A stretch of 64,000 bases of DNA. Source: Taenia hydatigena. Its lineage: Eukaryota > Platyhelminthes > Cestoda > Cyclophyllidea > Taeniidae. The stretch lies in the NCBI GenBank assembly GCA_036345935.2, contig JADWOT020000001.1, positions 22,997,187 to 23,061,186 on the forward strand. Reading direction: 5' to 3'. The position numbers were made by a program, and so were the translations under genes. Within the stretch, counting starts at the first letter, position 1. Each line of letters begins with the position of its first letter. Positions 23,431 to 34,059 of the stretch are shown piece by piece. Under the pieces are notes generated by a model that saw only the letters and a list, made by a program, of their open reading frames with translations, ran no database searches and was not told where the DNA came from.

Positions 23431-23867
23431 GACCAATCACCGCTGTTGCTGATGCGAATACACTTTCCTCTGAATACACTCTCTTGGCTGAGGTTGTAGC
23501 CATGAATATGGTGAATTATTTAACTGGGGCTATACCTCCTCCACACCGCCTCAAAACCTCCAGAAGAAAAGAGGCATGTTAGTAGTTGCTACTGTCTTCC
23601 GCTTTTTAAATGAAGTTGCGATTGGCAGTCAATTTTTCCACTGAAACTTTGGTGAGCAGAATAGTGATGTACTCTAGCAACTGAGGCCTTTTCATTACCT
23701 CGAACAACAATCTCCATACTACCAGTTCACCCGCCTCTACTCTTAAACTGCGTTTTGACTCGTACGCTTGCTAGTGTTTTCAACAGTGACTCCGATGTCG
23801 CATTGGCGGTGCTCTTTATCCCTCGCGACGCCTGAGGTCGCTGCAAAAGGAAGTCGCTGCCCTAACA

Positions 23868-24332
23868 ATGGATGGACAGGTGCAATTCTTAATTAATTAT
23901 CACAAATTCCATACACCCAGACCGATTGAGGTGAACTTGGATGGAACAAGCCTAATCCTTCCTCCCCTTTCCTCTAGGACGAGTTGTCAAATCGCATTAG
24001 AGGTCGCATCAGATCAGGAATCAGAACAAGAGAGTGAACTCAGACCAAAGCTCCAAGAGTTGGAGTTAAGTTCGGAATTTTACAAAAATATATTTACTTC
24101 GAGGCAAGTACTTCCACGTAAAGCGATGGCGATTTGCTACACAACCGCTGGTGAATATCATCCTAAACAATATCCAAGTGAAGTCTCATTGGGATGGAAT
24201 TACGACCTAACGACGGCAAAAATGGTGACAAGGAGGTGTATTCTATCGTTTGTGAGTCCGCTCCGAGTTTCGAAATTGTTCAGCAGTCAGCCTCTCGTTA
24301 GTCGAGACAGCAGTGAAGTCAAGTTTGAGTAG
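23868..24332 (+). CDS. Unassigned open frame, possibly an exon
   Basis: 154 codons from an ATG, with an acidic Gln/Glu/Ser stretch (ASDQESEQESELRPKLQEL) in the middle. No domain is recognised. Its last 90 bases overlap the 3' end of the LRRC51-like gene on the other strand. A GT-type donor near 24235 (AGGAGGTGTAT) could end it earlier. It might be a downstream exon of the homeobox transcription unit, a separate small gene, or chance. Weakly supported. Confidence 0.2.
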   Translation: MDGQVQFLINYHKFHTPRPIEVNLDGTSLILPPLSSRTSCQIALEVASDQESEQESELRPKLQELELSSEFYKNIFTSRQVLPRKAMAICYTTAGEYHPKQYPSEVSLGWNYDLTTAKMVTRRCILSFVSPLRVSKLFSSQPLVSRDSSEVKFE

Positions 24333-24839
24333 ACTGGGCAATGCTGCCAGCATTGTGATGAAGTAGCCCACCTCCAGTTCGGCAGGGTTGCCATGAGCTG
24401 TGAGTTTTATGAGGTTTTTGAGTGCCTGCAGCTTTACTAATTCTCGAGTTGTGGCAATCTTGTTGCCATGGAGGTAGAGAATCTTCAAACTCGTCAATTG
24501 AAGCAGTTCAGGTGGGACTCGATGCAGGTGGTTGCAAGAGAGGTCTAGCCACGTGAGCCACTGCTCGGAGGGGAAGAGAGTGGAGACCACGCGTGGTAGA
24601 TCGACAAGATCTTCCACAATATTTTTGTTTAGTTTTAGTGCTGTAGTTAGCCACTTACCCACCGCGTCTTTGGGGGTCTTCAACGCCAATGGTGAGTCGA
24701 TTCGTGGAGGAAAACGCAGAATCTCCACGGGTGTTTTGATTTGGAAGAAGGAGTAGTCAAGAGGCAGGGCTATCGCCTCCTGCCTGTTCTTCACTTTGGC
24801 TTTAATTTTGCCCTTCTTCAAGAAGAGGGAAAAACCCAT
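24243..24839 (-). CDS. LRRC51: LRRC51-like leucine-rich-repeat protein
   Basis: 198 residues in one uninterrupted frame, close to the roughly 190 usual for LRRC51. An N-terminal PLDYSFFQIKTP segment is followed by leucine-rich repeats: WLTWLDLSCNHLHRVPPELL, SLKILYLHGNKIATTREL and NLIKLTAHGNPAELEVGY. A C-terminal cap follows (LLKLDFTAVSTNERLTAEQ). The LDYSF start, the LDLS..L....P, LYLHGN and HGNP..EE.GY pattern and the F(T/S)AVS...R capping sequence together match LRRC51. The family is linked to cilia and hearing in vertebrates; that role here is inference. No intron is needed. The start MGFSLFLKKGKIKAKVKN is the first ATG of the frame. Confidence 0.82.
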   Translation of the reverse strand: MGFSLFLKKGKIKAKVKNRQEAIALPLDYSFFQIKTPVEILRFPPRIDSPLALKTPKDAVGKWLTTALKLNKNIVEDLVDLPRVVSTLFPSEQWLTWLDLSCNHLHRVPPELLQLTSLKILYLHGNKIATTRELVKLQALKNLIKLTAHGNPAELEVGYFITMLAALPSLLKLDFTAVSTNERLTAEQFRNSERTHKR

Positions 24840-25059
24840 GGCGAGTGGTGACTAGAGATGCAGTGCCATTCAAATGTATTGATCATCAGACATGCTGGTA
24901 CCTCGGTGAAGTGTTTTCGTCAGCACATGTACAAAGGACGTCAGCAAAGTTTTGGACATGAAAAGGGTTCCAGCAGAGTTGATTCTTATTTCTAGAAGCG
25001 TTAGTATCCTTAAATTACTTTGCTGTATTAATATGTATTAATTATTAATATCATTTATC

Positions 25060-26660
25060 GAGAGGTTGGTTGGACCAGGTTCCACACACACTGGCTGTGT
25101 TCACAGTGGGCTGAAAACAGAGTCACCTCGGCCGAGATCACCACCAACAGATGTGGGGGCCGTGTTTGAAGCTTTTGCAGCACGGCCACCCCGATCATGG
25201 TGGTTCCCCAGTGCACATGGCCCTAAGCGCGCAGCCCAAAGTCCACAACTCGCATTCAGACGGTCATATTCGAGAGCAGGCATTTGGTCGACCCGCATCA
25301 ATATGGAGGAAATTGCGTTCCGACCAGCGCAGGGAGAATGAATGTTGTATCGATTCAAAAGGGGGGTTTCGACGATGAGAATAGGGAGGAGGGGATTCTG
25401 GATCCTCTCACTGCAAATGATGGAATCTGGGTGCAACGAGCATTGAAGCCATGGCTGCGCTCAAAAGTCAGCATTTCAGCACCAATGCCAAGGTAGAGGC
25501 GGTTGTTCTAGACAGATATCAAAATTAAATGCTAGAGTAAGTATACAAATGCAACATTATTCTTCACTCGTTAATTTTTAACTGGGGAATTCCCAATTAG
25601 CCAGTTTTAACTAGTAGGAGCGGAGTTACATAAGCACTGGCTGTGTTTGCAAGTTCAGCCTTGGGCTTGGCGGTGTTAGGTGCTCCTAAATCAAACCAGA
25701 GACGGCCGTTGTCAAGGCTCGGTGTGGGGAATGGGGAGCGCTGTTTGTTCACCTGTCAAGAAAGACGTCGGATTTTAGGTAAAACGATGGTAACATCACC
25801 AGTGCGTAATTTAAAAGTCGTTTGACACTAATCCGGGTCATTTACACGTGTGCAGTCGTGCACACACAAACGTTCCAATAGCCTCAATAAGGAGACTGTA
25901 AATTGCGGACCTCGGAGGTCTCCCACCTCATCGGTTTCTTTATTAAGGCGGTTTTTTTTGGGTTCGACTGCTTAGAAACCAAACTGACGCAATAGTTCTT
26001 AGGAGAGTGGCGTAACCATTTAACTACCCCGCTTTTTTGAACTACAAAATTCAAGGCATAGCTAAATTTGCCTGAAATGGATTGCGACTACTTGAGACCT
26101 CGAAGTCGATAAAAAAGATTACGCCTTGTACACGTGATCTTAGGAGAATTTTAGCTAAAATTGAAGCAATTGATGGACGCTTAACTTTAGATTCTTTTCT
26201 GTTAAGAAGGAGCATAAAGTGGTAATCAAACATGGCTCAAGATGGAAGCCAGCTGACGAAGGTTCTGCAGCTTCAAATATTAGTGCTTCATCCCTAATTT
26301 TTACCGCAGGAAGGACTTCTGAGAGTCCCGTCTCTAACCCCATGTATGCCGAATGCGTTTGGCATGGTAGAAGGGGGTGGTGGATATGACGATACAGTCT
26401 GCCATTAAACTATCACTCAAGGAAGTGCTCTCCAGTGACAGTATCATCATTTGATGTTTCGTGGTGAGCTTTTGACAGGAGTGCAGGCAGAGAGACGTTG
26501 ATACTTGCAAAGTCACCAAATTCGGATTAAATAGATTTGTAGCGCGAATGTCATCTAGCACGAACCCTTGTAGCACTGGCTTTGCCGACTTATAAATGAA
26601 ATTCCCAAAAGCCAGTTTTTCGTCAATAAAGTGATTATTCGCTATTGTTGTCAAAGTACT
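25060..26660. other. Possible minus-strand coding exons, unassigned
   Basis: Several minus-strand frames look better than noise: 25101-25436 (111 codons), a frame ending near 25350 that reads LGIGAEMLTFERSHGFNARC, one near 25640-25765 containing SLDNGRLWFDLGAPN, and two abutting frames at 26155-26343 and 26334-26654. I could not connect them into one gene by splice sites or recognise a family. They are listed so that the region is not taken as empty. Confidence 0.2.
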
Positions 26661-28069
26661 TCATTGCTGTAATGCTCTCCTGTCAGCCGACACAGAAGGA
26701 AAGTTCAATTTCATTTGACATACATTTTTCGCGCTTATAAAAGTGTTCATCTTCATGAATTACGAAGAGTATGAAGTATGGGTTCATTTAGCGAGCTTTC
26801 ACGCGAGATGACTGTCAACTATTGCCAATTTCCCACAGCATCAGTGAAATTTTTTAGCCTCGCCTCTCCCTCCCGCCGTAAACAAGAAGCTAAACAAAAA
26901 AATACATCTGCATAAGTCTTCTAATTGCTTAAAACCTCTACAGTAACACAGAGAGCAACGCGTGACGCTTGAGCAAATTAACGAAGCTGCCGCTAATTAA
27001 CTCGCCTTATTAGCTCACGCTCCCCTACACACACACATGCACGCACGCAGCATCTTTGCCTGCACCAAGCCGATTGGTGCGTGGAGATGCGCAAGCTCCT
27101 CACGCCACGACAGGTGATTGGTTCTCGCGCTCATGCTTCGGCCTCGGGTCTGTGTACACGCGGAAATTTTAATCACGCCATAAATGAACAGTTATCTTAT
27201 CGGGACACGCTTCCCTTTTGAGTTAAATATTTATGCCTCGGAATGTTTCCCCCCACCCCTACATTCTGCGTGTGTGTAGGATCACTGTGCCGTAGTGATT
27301 CTAAATATTCATGCATGATTAGGCGCACACTAGAGTTGGGTGGGGGATGGCACGGAGGGAAGAGGGGAGGCGGGGGCGGAAGAGAGAGTGGGAGCCATGC
27401 TAAATTATACCCGAAGGAGGGAAAGCAACCAGGCAGGCAAGAACAGGAGCATTAAATTAACCAGTAGAAAGACCTCTATCGCACTGCTGCTTTGTGATTA
27501 GTAAAAAGTAGGGATTTTTTAATGAAAATCAACATACAGTAGTACCTGCAGGCAAATCAGAATTGTTTGAGCAAAAATTTTGGAGAGAACAAAACAGGAT
27601 GTTTTCTTTTTCCTAGATGATATATGCGGGGAAGTGGCTTCTTCAAATTAGTTTATTGGCGTCAATACCTAAAAATAATTTTAGTGCATTTTTTTGAAGT
27701 TAAGGCGGATTCCCATTGGTTGGGTTTTCTTCCTACTTTGTCGGTCCGAACAAATGTAAGTGAAACAGCACACTCTTCATTTGATTGGTTATTCGTTGAA
27801 TTAGTTGGCAAGTTGGTGAGGTCTCAGAAACCATAATAATGCTGGTTCTAATTATGAATTTGACCTTACGGGCTTAGTCAGTCTTTGCGTGCCGAGGAGT
27901 TCAGCGGCGGGACATCCAACCCTTCGAATCTGTGGGAGTGACCCAGGTACGGCCCAGGAAATGTGTCCACTCCCATACGACCTAAAAGTTGTCCAAAATG
28001 CTATTCTAATGTCGTTAAAATCCTCCTACAGGCAAGGTCTGCATTCGCCTCATAGGCGCACTGTTCCAG

Positions 28070-28421
28070 ACCACGGTCGATAGATGTACAGAAGTCCTGA
28101 TGAACTTTGAGTTACGCATGACCCCTGTGTACAAGAGAATACCTAAATAGTAAAAAATAAATGCAAATAGTTTACAGAGCATGGATGCTCGAATGCCTAG
28201 GTGGATGTCATCGGCTCTGACAGAAAGACCTCGCAATCGAGTGCAGTCTTTGAAGGTCAACTGTTTTATACAACGGTAGATAGATCTACAGACTTGAAAA
28301 GTATGGAAGTGCTCCTGCATACAAAGGAACACTCAACCAATAAAATCAAAATAAATACAAATAAGGTACAGTGAAAGGTTGCTTGAATGTCTCAGTGAAC
28401 GTCGTCGCGCCGACAGAAGAG
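28070..28421 (+). repeat. Imperfect tandem duplication, period about 200 bp
   Basis: Both halves start CGGTNGATAGATNTACAGA (28075 and 28274). Both then share AAATGCAAATA/AAATACAAATA, ACAG.GCATGGATGCTCGAATG-like sequence and a GTCGTC/GACAGAA end. The minus-strand frame 28015-28332 spans this repeat and is probably incidental. Confidence 0.6.
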
Positions 28422-28549
28422 CTTGATGATCGACGAGGAGTAGGAGAATGCAGCCCCAGAATAGTCCAGCCCCGAGGTAGGGGGTAATCAAGTGTGACGG
28501 AATTCCCAACTTGACGATAAACGTATTGCAGGCTGCAGTTTGGACCTCG

Positions 28550-28572
28550 GTGTGTGTGTGTGTGTGTGTGTG
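28550..28572. repeat. (GT)n microsatellite
   Basis: Eleven consecutive GT units. They create spurious Thr-His or Val-Cys open frames on both strands. Confidence 0.95.
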
Positions 28573-29018
28573 AGTGTTGTACACATGCATAAACACGCAT
28601 ACATGCACACGTTCACACTCGGGGTGGGGTCTAATAGGTCATTAATTATGAAGGCGCAAGGCTTCCAAGCCAACTCCCCCTCCTCCTTCTCGCCTTGTCC
28701 CCCCTCGCCCCGCCCCACCTCCCCTTAATATCCTCCTTCGTAAGAGCGCGGCATTAATATTTAACTGCGTTTCTTACGAGCAATTGCAACCTAAACGGCG
28801 TGTTGAAGAAATTTGTGCCTCCTTCCCCACAGACGGGCTTGCACTAGCCCCCTGGGGAGGAAGTGGCAGAGCTTTAAAATTATTGTCGCAGGCACATAAG
28901 TGGACACTCTCCCACGATGGTGTGGATCCACCAAGTTCTTGCATTCCCTAGGCAACCATCAATCCATCCTGCAGCTTCAAAGATAGGCCGATATGGTGAA
29001 TTAATATTTCATCCTATA

Positions 29019-29057
29019 GGGAGAGAGAGAGCGAGGGAGAACGAGAGATAGAGAGAG
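29019..29057. repeat. (GA)n-rich tract
   Basis: An imperfect GAGAGA run of about 39 bp. Confidence 0.9.
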
Positions 29058-29491
29058 TCCTTTTAAGACCTCTTTTTAAATCAAGTACCGTCTTGGAAAC
29101 ATCAAATTTTATTAGCAATTAGTTTGCAGAAGGGACTTTAAGGCGTGGTATTAGTTCAGCCTGTGAAGTGCGAGTGTAGAAATCATTCAGGGCAAGTCTG
29201 GACGCCTAATTTCGCGTCTCACTAAGAGTTGCTGCCGATCAAGACGGCAGGATTCCACGGTGGCGTGGATGGTGCCCATGTGGTTATGGTGATGGAGCTT
29301 TCGGCACGTCAAAGACAATCGATCCCAGCAATGAAACCTTCATTTCTGCTTCTTGAATGACTTAAAGCACTGACTACGTTGCAGCAATAGAGTGACCGAA
29401 AAAGAGAACCTGAAACAATGCCAACATTAGAATGAAGAAGGGCTGAAACTAGACAACGATACTAAATCACACCAAATTACCTCAATTCCTT

Positions 29492-29504
29492 CCCCCCCCC
29501 CCCC
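29492..29504. repeat. Poly-C run of 13
   Basis: Thirteen consecutive C bases inside a C/T-rich stretch. Confidence 0.95.
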
Positions 29505-30429
29505 TCGTTCTCCTCCCTTCCACCACCGACAGGGGTGGATTTAAAGCCCCAAGAGTGGTGATACCAAACATGGGACAGTTTAAATATTAATGCTCCTGTG
29601 TGTGTGCTCACGCCTAATATCACGATTACTGATGGAGTCGTTATGGTGTGCAGTTCTGCATCGGTGCGAAATCAACCGACAACGACGACCTCCCAGGTGG
29701 GACCCAGGGGAGTAAGGAGTACGCGCATAATTAATGCCACCCCCCTACTTTGCCCTCCTGCTTCCCTCCCATGTGTCTGTGTGCGTCTGTTTACATTGTT
29801 GTCTGTCTTGATGTCTTAAAATCTCAACACCTAATCACCTTTTCGAGAAGGTCAACTTTTTTGGGGGAGAGATCACTTAGCATCGAGTCGAGATGTGGTT
29901 CTGTTGCCAACACAAATGCTATACTCAGATCCACCACCCTTCAGTTAACGCGCATCCTGTGGCTGGAATTTAATGCTTTTTAAAACATAAGCAGGAAAAG
30001 ATTTTTCGAAAAATTTCAGCTGTCTGCTCCGATTCTGCATTGGTGGTGAATTGCGGAGCCCCAGGACCAAAATTCATGGCAGTCAGCATGAGCTAGCCTT
30101 TTGGGAAAACCAATACGTCTCTACGCTACACCATAAAATCACAGTCCCGTTTAACCACCTAAAGCTAAATATTTCTTATTTTTATTACCAATAGACGTAA
30201 TCCGTTTTATTCAAGTCTTTATCCTTCCTCGGCTGCGGTCCCCGAGCCATGAGTGAAGTTACTTGAGCTTTAGACATCCACAATGAGTAACAAACTTTAA
30301 GGAACATTTTTAGTAAGTAGAAGAGCGTTCTACTTGATTTATCATCGTGAAGGTGATAGAGGTTACTACGAGGACTAGTAGAAAGAAGAGAGATGAATTT
30401 ATGATTAAGTTAGATATTTGCTTAGCTCA

Positions 30430-31385
30430 CGGTTGCTATACCAGGGCTTTCAGGGCCTTCGCTACTGTTTCTTATGGAGGTGGATGGTGTCAGGTCCATG
30501 CCAATAGCCACACGCCTTTCTCCACGTCGATAATACATATTCCTTTCGAATAGTGTGTCTTCCTTCATCCTCAGAGAAGTATTAGGGCGTTGGAAAGCGT
30601 GAACTGTCTCAAAGGACAACAATCCTAATTTCTCCAAGGAGGTGCTCGCTGGAAGAAAGTGGATGGAGAAAAACAGTAGAAACCCTTAGCAGAAGGGTTG
30701 GAAATGCTGTCAACCTTAGTTCCTTGGTCTGCAGGAAGGATGTTAACAATTGAGGCGGCACCAACCATTACCCACTTGGAAAAGTTTCTCTATAAAGCTG
30801 TGAACACAAGACACCTCGTGCACTTCTTTACCAGGTGTCAAAAGTTCACATGGATATAGAGCTGGGTGGTACTGAAGTGGGAACACAGGAGCAGGGAGGA
30901 ATGGACGCAAAATCGCAGCCCTCCCCCTCGCTTTTGGGCCACTGCTCCTACGACTTGCGACAGACACGGATGCGATCGACCTTTCTACTACATTCCCCAA
31001 ATGGGACGGAACTCCGGGTCCGATAAAATTACAAAGTGGGATCAGTCAGACATCTTCCCACTTATATGAAAATTCAACAATTTGAAATGGTTGGCTCGTG
31101 GGTTTTTGCCTTGCATCGCCGATTTCGTTGTGATGACTGACGCAGGGGAAGCGCTGACGTCGATAACACTCAAAAGAGAAGGACTATGTATTACGTTGAG
31201 CGTTTGTTTAGCTCTCGTCGCTGTAAAAGTAGCCGCTTAGCTGTTTCGTCAATGTCCTATTGCCGAGAGGCGTGACCTTCGAACCGTGCCAGTGGTCACA
31301 GCCCTTCTCTACGCCTGCAATGCTTAATCTGCCCTGGCACTATGCCTTCTCTCGTCTCCGGAGAGGGCTTAGGGCATCACATACT
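30430..31385 (-). mobile_element. Two diverged LTR remnants, reverse orientation
   Basis: Bases about 30430-30610 and about 31250-31385 read on the minus strand like the LTRs at 321 and 4101. The second contains TCTGCCCTGGCACTATGCCT, matching TCTGCCCTGGTACCTTGCCT in the reversed LTR at 6259-6450. Between them lies unclassified sequence with no supported gene. Confidence 0.45.
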
Positions 31386-32202
31386 TTTCGAATTAAGTAT
31401 TCTTTTGCTAGAGAGGACTGACAAAATAAAAACCTCAAAACAATTATCCTGGCATAATTTTGCTCATCCAATTCGTTTCTTTAGAATCAAAATAAATTGT
31501 CCAGATTTAAATGGCTTACAAGTGTCAAAATTTTTTGTTATAAAATCAAACAAAGTCTTCTTGCCATTTTGATTATGCGTCTTAAAGCCAATAAAGTAAA
31601 TCCTATGTTGTGAAAAGTAAGTGATCATAATTATGTGTGCTAGTGCACCTTCACAAGTTGACACATCATTGAAATAACCTATTCAGTTGTCATCACTACT
31701 CAAGAACAGACATACAGATGTCACTACCTTCCTCAGACTCAGGAGATTAACCTGCATGTGCCTTGTACCGTTTCAAAATCCACCATTCTACTTGGAATAC
31801 CCAATTAGACAAAGATACTGTCACCATAACCTGATAAGGTAAGGAAGGCACGTACCTCAGACCAGATAATCGAAGCCGGATGAGATGATATTTTGGATAA
31901 AGTGATTCTTTGCGGCAATAAGTGATAGGGAAACTTGAAAAAGTCTCGATGCCTGCAAAGCCATGGAAGCCATTAAAAAATGATCTATTTGAAGGCTAAA
32001 ATTTACATGGATTGGTTCATTAGCACGGATTTTATTGACATTTCTCTAGCAGCTAGGCCACTGGACACAAAATAAGCACTTTCTTTGCTTGCAGTAATAA
32101 AATGCAGCAACGAGGATGATCACATCACACAGTAAGAGAAAGTGGCCGACATTGTGAACAAAGCAAAAGAGGGATTGTTTTTCAATTTTGCTTTCTGACG
32201 GG

Positions 32203-34017
32203 TCATCTGCAGTCACAGCGGCAAATCCAGGGGACCTCGCGACTGCTCTTCAAGCGTGGGGCAACAAAGTAGTCCACTTTTGCGCTCTTCGCTATTAACA
32301 AACCACTGGTGTTGCGTTTTCTGCACTCCACGAGACGCGGCTTGACCTCACTACAGCGGTCACCCACATATATATCTCTGAGAAAAAATACAACCAACAT
32401 TAGAAGGAGGATTCAAATTAAACGAAAGCCTTCGATTTTGTAAAGGAAAAGAGCAAAGTTCATCCACCATGGACCGTTTTTTTCTCTCACGCTTTCATGT
32501 GTTTCAGCATTAAATTCCACCAATTAGGTAACATTAAAACAATAAGGTTTTACAGTACCAATGGACAGTCTGCCTTACTTCGGCATCTGAGCTAATTTGC
32601 TGATTACAGAGAAAAGCCTAAGAGGTCGCCATAAGCCAACTTTTCGAAGTCGCAGACATCGCCACTGATGGAGTTTCCTTCCCCTTTTGCGACTTCAACA
32701 CTTGAAGATATGGTCTGATACTCATTTCCTGCCGCAACAATTGTCCGCTTGGACTTGACCCGAAATTATTGCATGGAGCAGACCTCATGAATAAGATCTT
32801 TCGTTTATACATACTAATCAATTACGCGTAGCAGCAGGCCAACCAAAATTTGAATGAGACGCAGATAATTTGTTCTACATTGACCTTCAGCCTTTAATGT
32901 TGCCCAAATCCGTCTTATTAGAACGTAATTGCTTCATTTACTTGCCGACGGTCAATAATAAAGCCTTCTTAATGAAGAAAGTAGGATTACTGATTCGGCT
33001 TCGGGCTACGTTTGATTTTTTAAGACAAAAGTATGAAAGCCGAAACCTCTGATGTAACATATAAGATACCAGTGACTAACTCAGTCTTTTGTTATTTGAT
33101 GTTAAAACACTAAAGCCGCAAAGGTCTGTGGGCAACTTCAAAGAGACAGCAGAGTAGAAAGAAGTCACACTTTATTAAATGAGTTATTAAAAACACGGCT
33201 TAGGAGTTTGAATTTTATTGCACTCATGTAAACAAATCGTAGGAAGACCTCTAAAGGAATAATGGGATGCATGCTTACCAGGTTCAAAGTTGCAAATATA
33301 AATTAGCCAGCGTCATGAGTGAAATTCAACTTCAAAGTTTAATAACAAAAATTTAAACCAAACTCACATAATTGAATTTACGAACATAGTGTCAAACTGT
33401 TTAGACCTAAGCTTGCATCAAATCTGAGGAATTCAGCTTTATGGACTACTGGGCTGGCAGGTAAGTAAACGGTGAGGGATTCTATGCAGAAAGTATTAAA
33501 AATGGTCGGAAACTCAACTTTAACTTACCAAAACGCATGGAAGTGGGAGCCATAGAGGTAGAGTGAATAAAAACTTGGGTAGTTAGTTCGCAAAGTTAAA
33601 GTGAAGTGAGATGCTATAAAATGAGCAGAGATTATGAGATTCCTTGATTCAGAACGAATAAATCATCGACAAAGTCATAAGCTTAATCGCAAAACTAAAG
33701 CATACTTGCAAACATACTCACCGTTTATTGGCTTTTGGTGTGTAGGGCGGTTCTCGGAAAGAACGGAGACGAGGGGCGATAAAGTATTCGACGCGTGGAT
33801 TGACTGCCACAAGGTCGGTGAGTAGGGGCCGCCGACGACAGGGCGGTCGTTTGACGGGAAGGAGTGGGGGCAGACAACAAGCTAGGGCGCGACCGTCAGC
33901 TTCTGCTTTTGCCATCTGCACCTGGCTCAGTACCTCGAAGCCGTAGACGCCGTTGGTGGTAGTGGGCTGCTCTCCAAACGCCCTGTATTGGTTGGGTCCT
34001 CGCCCGCCACGATTCAT
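32203..34017 (-). CDS. Small basic two-exon protein with a repeated motif, possibly THEG-like
   Basis: Exon 1 is 34017-33722, ending in the donor GTGAGTATG. Exon 2 is 32377-32203, after the acceptor TTTTTTCTCAG. Phases match (AAA CG + A), giving 156 residues. Two stretches repeat: VNPRVEYFIAPRLRSFREPP (end of exon 1) and SAKVDYFVAPRLKSSREVP (exon 2). The PRV.YF.APRL wording is reminiscent of testicular haploid expressed (THEG/SPMAP2) repeats, which occur in sperm microtubule proteins; this is a tentative family guess. Exon 1 starts with MNRGGRGPNQYRAFGEQP. A TATAAAA box 31-37 bp before the ATG supports the start and a short 5' UTR. An unseen middle exon within the 1.3-kb intron cannot be excluded. 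No signal peptide is visible. Confidence 0.6.
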
Positions 34018-34047
34018 TGCTACTGTTGGGAGTTTAAGTACCAGTGC

Positions 34048-34054
34048 TTTTATA
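34048..34054 (-). promoter_or_regulatory. TATA box of the possible THEG-like gene
   Basis: TATAAAA on the minus strand, 31-37 bp upstream of the ATG at 34017. The spacing implies a leader of only a few bases. Confidence 0.5.
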
Positions 34055-34059
34055 ACAAG

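Larger units (their letters stand above)
27223..29593. promoter_or_regulatory. Cluster of GCATNAATATTTA sites
   Basis: The motif occurs at 27223-27236 (minus, GCATAAATATTTAA), 27301-27314 (minus, GCATGAATATTTAG), 28751-28764 (plus, GCATTAATATTTAA) and 29580-29593 (minus, GCATTAATATTTAA). A weaker form is at 28998-29011 (GAATTAATATTTCA). The region also has many TAATTA cores (for example 26996, 28640 and 29729). The wording resembles POU-homeodomain sites (GCAT plus TAAT half-sites). No coding sequence is evident. Function as an enhancer is inference. Confidence 0.4.
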
